DNA from: Bacteroidia bacterium
Lineage (GTDB): Bacteria > Bacteroidota > Bacteroidia > Bacteroidales > Azobacteroidaceae
NCBI GenBank assembly: GCA_025996865.1
Contig: BNTV01000152.1
Span: 1-9,982, forward strand
Reading direction: 5' to 3'
Length of the DNA: 9,982 nt
A program made the translations under genes and the position numbers. The notes under the pieces were generated by a model. That model was not told the origin of the DNA, made no database searches, and saw nothing but the letters and a program-made list of their open reading frames with translations. Shown in pieces: positions 6,658-9,982 of this stretch. Position 1 is the first letter of the stretch. Every line of letters begins with the position of its first letter.

Positions 6658-6688
6658 ATTACAGTACCACCTCTAAACAAGAAGAGGT
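6658..6688 (-). repeat. Right inverted repeat (IRR) of the putative invertible segment
   Basis: This is the reverse-complement partner of 6312-6342, 29 of 31 bases matching with a perfect 22-bp core at 6663-6684. It is itself partly palindromic: AGTACC (6663-6668) pairs with GGTACT (6686-6691), and TCT with AGA inside, leaving a bulged ACC. It lies just downstream of the predicted start of the ter transcript, so it would be in the mRNA leader. Confidence 0.9.
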
Positions 6689-6849
6689 ACTGAAGAAAAT
6701 TACAGCAGAGCACAGCAACAGAAAACAAAAGTATAATAGAATCCAATTAAAAGAGCTTTGTTTTCCGCTGTTTTGTATCTAAATGTGAAGTGTATTATTA
6801 GAGAATTATTATAAACAATATCAAATTAAAGGGATTAAAATAACTAATT

Positions 6850-7449
6850 ATGGCAATTAATTTAACAAAAGGACAGCGCATAGAAATTGGGCTGTCAAAA
6901 GTAGGGGTCGGCTTGGGCTGGGACCCAAACGAAGGTACAGGGTATGATTTTGACCTTGATGCATCGGCTTTTATGCTGGGTGCAAACAAAAAACTTCCGA
7001 AAGAAGAATTTTTTGTGTTTTACAACAATCTTTGTGGAAGAGGTCACCAAGGCGATGATTGCGAGAAAAAAGGTTGCATTGACGGATTGTTTGGTGTCCG
7101 AAGCACAGGTGATGACACGACTGGTGGCAGTAGTGATGGAGACGACGAAACTTTGGTGGTTGACTTGACAAAAGTACCATCGGAAATACAAGAGATTGTA
7201 TTTACAGTAACCATCCACGATTACGAAACTCGCAGGCAAAACTTCGGACAGGTGCGCAACTCATTTATCCGTATTTACAATGCTCAAACAAATGAGGAAA
7301 TTGCCAAGTACGAATTAGATGAAGATTTTTCAGTAGAAACCGCCGTTGAGTTCGGTCGCCTATATAAAAGAGGCGATGAATGGAAGTTTGAAGCAATGGG
7401 AATCGGTTATAAAGGTGGGTTACAATATTTTGTAAATAAATACGCATAA
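6850..7449 (+). CDS. TerD-family stress protein with a Cys/His-containing loop insertion
   Basis: This is a 199-residue cytoplasmic TerD-domain protein; TerD proteins are calcium-binding beta-sandwich proteins of tellurite and chemical-stress operons. Family marks are the start MAINLTKGQR, GLGWDP (21-26), DFDLDAS (33-39), the acidic metal loop TGDD...GDGDDE (86-100) and a C-terminal EDFSVETAVEFGRLYKR. Compared with the paralogue at 8127 it has about 15 extra residues between YNNL and TGD, carrying C62, H66, C71 and C76. That pattern (CxxxHxxxxCxxxxC) could bind an extra metal, though this is inference. It is the first gene of the operon, about 200 nt from the predicted promoter. The ATG at 6850 is fixed by the conserved MAIN start shared by all four paralogues. 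Confidence 0.92.
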   Translation: MAINLTKGQRIEIGLSKVGVGLGWDPNEGTGYDFDLDASAFMLGANKKLPKEEFFVFYNNLCGRGHQGDDCEKKGCIDGLFGVRSTGDDTTGGSSDGDDETLVVDLTKVPSEIQEIVFTVTIHDYETRRQNFGQVRNSFIRIYNAQTNEEIAKYELDEDFSVETAVEFGRLYKRGDEWKFEAMGIGYKGGLQYFVNKYA

Positions 7450-7460
7450 ATTCTACGATT

Positions 7461-8108
7461 ATGGCAATCAATCTAAACAAAATTACCCTTGAAAAGCAGG
7501 GAGACAGTCATAAAATTGACTTGTCTAAAGGAGGTGATAATATTTCAAAAGAAATTGTTATCAATCTGAATTGGACTCAGAGAGCAGGGTTGTGGGCTAA
7601 ATTGACAAGTAACGCAGTTGACCTTGATTTGGGTGTATGGTACGAATTGAAAGATAGTAGTAAATCGTGTATTGATGGTTTGCAGTTCGCTCATGGAAAT
7701 GGCGGTACGAAAAATCAAGTTTCGAAGCAGGGAAGTTATGCTCAAAAACCATGGATTTGGCATAGTGGCGATGACCGTTCAGGTAGCGCCGGTGATGGCG
7801 AGAATATTTTAATTAATCCACAGGGATTATCTGATTTGAAACGCATAATCGTGTATTGTTTTATTTATGAAGGAGCGGCAAAATGGACAGAAACTAATGC
7901 CGTGGTTACGGTAAAAGTTCCGGGCAATCCTGAAATTGTTGTCGAAATGGGTAAACAATATAGTTCACAAAAATTCTGTGCGATTGCGGAGATTGTGTTT
8001 GATAGCAATTCAATGACAGTTAAAAAACTTGTAACGTTCCATAATGGACATGGCGATTGCGACAAAGCATATAGCTGGAATATGCAATGGCGAGCAGGCA
8101 GTAAATAA
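7461..8108 (+). CDS. TerD-superfamily protein resembling the TerA C-terminal domain
   Basis: This 215-residue protein starts MAINLNKITL, 11 bp after the previous stop. Its body matches the C-terminal TerD-like domain of tellurite-resistance protein TerA: NWTQ, VDLDLGVWYELKD (53-65), HSGDDRSGSAGDGENI (101-116), RIIVYCFIYEGA, AVVTVKVPGNPEI, and the ending MQWRAGSK. The acidic residues at 53-58 and 102-115 probably form the calcium sites. It is a stand-alone TerA-like domain without the longer N-terminal region found in enterobacterial TerA. Predicted to be cytoplasmic and to act with the neighbouring Ter proteins. I leave the symbol blank because the full TerA architecture is absent. Confidence 0.88.
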   Translation: MAINLNKITLEKQGDSHKIDLSKGGDNISKEIVINLNWTQRAGLWAKLTSNAVDLDLGVWYELKDSSKSCIDGLQFAHGNGGTKNQVSKQGSYAQKPWIWHSGDDRSGSAGDGENILINPQGLSDLKRIIVYCFIYEGAAKWTETNAVVTVKVPGNPEIVVEMGKQYSSQKFCAIAEIVFDSNSMTVKKLVTFHNGHGDCDKAYSWNMQWRAGSK

Positions 8109-8126
8109 CTTTTAATATATATAGAA

Positions 8127-8681
8127 ATGGCAATTAATTTAGAAAAAGGAGGACGCGCAACGCTTTCTCTCCCCAAATTTGTAATCGGGTTAGGCTGGGA
8201 CGCCAACTCGTCAAGTACAGGTCAGGACTTTGACCTTGATGCTTCGGTTTTTATTCTCGGCGAAAACAAAAAATGTTTGTCCGATGACTATTTTGTGTTT
8301 TACAACAACCTAAAATCTCCGGACGGCGCAGTGGAACATACCGGCGACAATCTTACGGGCGCGGGTGATGGCGATGACGAAAGCATTAAGGTAGATTTGT
8401 CAAAAATCAACCCCAATGTTGCGGAAATCTGTATTGTAGTAACCATTCACAAAGCCGAAGAACGCCATCAAAACTTTGGTCAGGTGCGTAATTCTTTTGT
8501 GAGAATTTACAACCCCGACAATAACGAGGAAATTCTGAAATATGAATTGGAAGAAGATTTTTCGATTGAAACAGCCGTTGAGTTTGGAAGAATTTACAAA
8601 CGCAATGGTGAATGGAAATTTGAAGCCGTTGGAGTTGGGCAAAAAGGCGGATTGGAAGATTATTTAAATAAGTACAATTAA
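8127..8681 (+). CDS. terD: TerD-family stress protein (canonical length)
   Basis: A 184-residue TerD/TerE-type protein of typical length. Motifs: GLGWDA (21-26), DFDLDAS (34-40), YNNLKSPDGAVEHTGD (59-74), acidic GDGDDE (80-85), NFGQVRNSFVRIYN and EEDFSIETAVEFGRIYKR. The double acidic clusters are the calcium-binding loops known for TerD. It is a close paralogue of the gene at 6850; their C-terminal halves are nearly identical in pattern, which suggests tandem duplication, but it lacks that gene's Cys/His insertion. It lies 18 bp after the TerA-like gene in the same operon. TerD and TerE cannot be separated by eye, so the symbol is approximate. Confidence 0.93.
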   Translation: MAINLEKGGRATLSLPKFVIGLGWDANSSSTGQDFDLDASVFILGENKKCLSDDYFVFYNNLKSPDGAVEHTGDNLTGAGDGDDESIKVDLSKINPNVAEICIVVTIHKAEERHQNFGQVRNSFVRIYNPDNNEEILKYELEEDFSIETAVEFGRIYKRNGEWKFEAVGVGQKGGLEDYLNKYN

Positions 8682-8684
8682 AAA

Positions 8685-8692
8685 AGGAGGTG
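8685..8692 (+). promoter_or_regulatory. Strong Shine-Dalgarno site before the fourth ter gene
   Basis: AGGAGGTG ends 4 nt before the ATG at 8697 (GGAGG is 6 nt away). Full Shine-Dalgarno sequences are uncommon in Bacteroidota, and the other starts in this window have A-rich leaders without one. It supports the 8697 start and may raise translation of this one gene. Confidence 0.7.
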
Positions 8693-8696
8693 TATT

Positions 8697-9371
8697 ATGG
8701 CAATAAATTTAGAAAAGAAATTGGAAAAAGGTCAGCGGATAAATTTGGAAAAATCCGACGGCAGCAAACTCACCGAATTTTGTGTGGGTGTGAATTGGGG
8801 CGCAATTGAAACATCCGGTGGATTCTTGGGATTAAGCAAAAAGATCATTGATGTAGATTTGGATTTGAGTTGTGTTTTGATTGACGACAACAACAAATTG
8901 TTCGACCATATTTACTCGCCATTGTACAAACCTGAATTTTTGCAACGTTATGGTTTGCCAAAAGGTAAATTGGACACCAATGACAAAGCCTTACACCATT
9001 CGGGCGATGACCTCGAAGGTGACAAAGGCGGCGACGACGGTTTGGATAACGAAATTATTACGGTTAATCTATCCAAAGTGAACAATAGTGTTTCGCAGAT
9101 TTTCTTTTTCTTGAATAATGTAGGAAAAGAAGATTTTTCGCAGATTCCTTATGCAAAAATCAGAATGTATGAAGGTACGCCTACAAAAGTAAAAGAAGTG
9201 TTTGCTTCATACAATGTGTCGGCAGAAACTCAGTATTCAGGCAAACGGGCAATCATTATGGGCAAATTGTATAAGAAAGATGGCGTTTGGAAATTTCATG
9301 CTATTGGAGATGCTACTTCAGACAATAATCTATGTGAAACTATATCCCGAATCGCGAAATCGTATTTGTAA
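8697..9371 (+). CDS. Divergent TerD-superfamily protein
   Basis: This 224-residue protein begins MAINLEKKLEKGQRINLEK, so it clearly shares the operon's common N-terminus. Superfamily marks are the VNWG segment (32-35), VDLDLS (53-58), an extended acidic loop SGDDLEGDKGGDDGLDNE (102-119), YAKIRMYEG and a C-terminal GKLYKKDGVWKFHAIGD. It has longer loops than the canonical TerD at 8127, including about 30 residues between VDLDLS and the acidic loop. It resembles the more divergent TerX/TerZ-like members, but I cannot assign one name. Its start is supported by a strong Shine-Dalgarno, and a TerY-like gene follows 19 bp later. Confidence 0.88.
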   Translation: MAINLEKKLEKGQRINLEKSDGSKLTEFCVGVNWGAIETSGGFLGLSKKIIDVDLDLSCVLIDDNNKLFDHIYSPLYKPEFLQRYGLPKGKLDTNDKALHHSGDDLEGDKGGDDGLDNEIITVNLSKVNNSVSQIFFFLNNVGKEDFSQIPYAKIRMYEGTPTKVKEVFASYNVSAETQYSGKRAIIMGKLYKKDGVWKFHAIGDATSDNNLCETISRIAKSYL

Positions 9372-9390
9372 ACTTAAAACATAAAAAATT

Positions 9391-9982
9391 ATGGCAAGGA
9401 GATTACCTGTCTATTTAGTATTAGACATTTCAGGCTCTATGTCAGGAGAGCCGATTCAAGCAGTTGAAAATGGTATGCAAACAATGGTGAGTGCGTTGAG
9501 ACAAGACCCATACGCACTCGAAACGGCCTACTTGAGCGTTATTACGTTTGGCAGTGACGCAAAGCAAATCATACCGCTTACTGAGCTTACAGCGTTTCAA
9601 GCGCCATCATTACAAATCAGCGGCAGTACAAACTTAGGTGATGCACTAAAACTACTTGCACAAAAAGTGGATAGTGAAGTAACTAAAACTACTGCGGATG
9701 TAAAAGGCGACTGGAAACCATTGGTTTTTCTAATGACAGATGGTTATCCTGATTCCGGTTGGCAATCAGGACTTACAGAATTCAAAAAAAGAAAGTTTGG
9801 AATGGTGGTTGCCTGCGCAGCCGGACAAGGTGCCGATACAAATGTGCTAAAACAAATTACTGAAATTGTGGTACAATTAGATACAGCCGACAGTTCTACC
9901 ATTAAGGCATTCTTTAAATGGGTATCGGCTTCGGTAAGTACCGGTAGTCAAAAAGTGGATAGTGGCAACGAAGTAGTTGGTA
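9391..9982 (+). CDS. terY: TerY-like von Willebrand factor A protein (3' end outside window)
   Basis: An ATG at 9391 opens a frame that stays open to the window edge (197 codons plus one base). It encodes a vWA domain: MARRLPVYLVLDISGSMSGE carries the MIDAS metal site D12-x-S14-x-S16. The MIDAS threonine is T80 in GSTNLGDA, and the aspartate is D117 in FLMTDG. The segments RQDPYALETAYLSVITF and KGDWKPLVFLMTDG are characteristic of TerY. TerY-type vWA proteins accompany TerD proteins in Ter operons and are thought to scaffold complexes through the metal site. They often sit beside PP2C phosphatase and kinase genes, which may lie beyond the window. The protein is incomplete here, with no internal break. 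Confidence 0.92.
   Translation, partial: MARRLPVYLVLDISGSMSGEPIQAVENGMQTMVSALRQDPYALETAYLSVITFGSDAKQIIPLTELTAFQAPSLQISGSTNLGDALKLLAQKVDSEVTKTTADVKGDWKPLVFLMTDGYPDSGWQSGLTEFKKRKFGMVVACAAGQGADTNVLKQITEIVVQLDTADSSTIKAFFKWVSASVSTGSQKVDSGNEVVG

Larger units (their letters stand above)
6312..6688. promoter_or_regulatory. Putative invertible promoter segment (inverton), shown in the ON orientation
   Basis: The 377 bp bounded by IRL and IRR contain the best promoter for the ter operon, near the right end and pointing at the operon. Inversion between the repeats would turn that promoter away from ter and toward the 3' end of the recombinase gene. Recombinase, repeat, promoter, repeat and regulated operon, in this order, is the layout known for Bacteroides phase-variable invertible promoters and for fimS. 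The layout is seen directly; the switching is inferred. Confidence 0.65.
6308..6849. other. 542-bp non-coding switch and leader region
   Basis: No credible coding frame is present. The stretch is very AT-rich in its middle. It contains, in order, the left inverted repeat, about 315 bp of AT-rich spacer with a plus-strand promoter at its right end, the right inverted repeat, and a roughly 160-bp leader to the first TerD gene. The leader includes an imperfect hairpin: GAAAACAAAAG (6721-6731) pairs with CTTTGTTTTC (6756-6765) with one bulged A. The start of the first ter gene has an A-rich leader and no Shine-Dalgarno. Confidence 0.8.

Noticed and set aside
6312..6688. Inverted repeats as the ends of a transposable element
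   Set aside because: The interior has no transposase frame or remnant, no target duplication is evident, and the repeats are short, partly self-palindromic and placed around a promoter. A recombinase switch explains them better.
6895..8642. Several 70-114-residue frames antisense to the ter genes, and frame-shifted plus-strand copies
   Set aside because: All are shadows of the TerD coding sequences. The conserved proteins on the plus strand account for the constraint.
1..9982. CRISPR array, rRNA, riboswitch or replication origin
   Set aside because: No regularly spaced direct repeats, no rRNA-like sequence, no recognisable riboswitch core and no clustered DnaA boxes were seen on either strand.

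Overview
The window looks like a Bacteroidota (probably Bacteroidales) chromosome. Evidence: several upstream regions carry the phylum's promoter pattern (TTTG about 20 nt before TAnnTTTG), translation leaders are A-rich and mostly lack a Shine-Dalgarno sequence, the tyrosine recombinase is of the Bacteroides type, and a small DUF5618-like protein is present. No species call is possible from the sequence alone.

Region 1 (1-4777) reads as core genome. It holds the 3' part of pyrD (dihydroorotate dehydrogenase), a small helical DUF5618-like protein, radA (DNA recombination and repair, minus strand), a REP-like palindrome in the divergent spacer, and a secreted patatin phospholipase fused to an Omp85-type outer-membrane barrel. 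The first 119 bases are remarkable: they lie between 11-bp inverted repeats, and the segment is inverted relative to pyrD. Flipping it back gives one unbroken PyrD frame from base 1 to 477. This is either an intragenic inverton caught in the flipped state or a contig-end fold-back artefact.

Region 2 (4792-6307) is a tRNA-Arg(ACG) with a canonical promoter and a strong terminator, followed by a Bacteroides-type tyrosine recombinase. This marks a plausible junction to accessory DNA.

Region 3 (6308-6849) is a 542-bp non-coding stretch. Two inverted repeats (31 bp each, 29 matching, with a perfect 22-bp core) enclose an AT-rich segment that contains the only good promoter pointing at the downstream operon. 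Recombinase, left repeat, promoter, right repeat and operon, in that order, is the layout of a phase-variable invertible promoter.

Region 4 (6850 to the window end) is a tightly packed operon of four TerD-superfamily genes, one of them matching the C-terminal domain of TerA, followed by a TerY-like von Willebrand A protein that runs off the window. Such genes belong to the Ter chemical-stress (and proposed anti-phage) systems. My main hypothesis is that the recombinase at 5111-6307 switches this operon on and off by inverting about 377 bp. This is inferred from layout and has not been shown experimentally.
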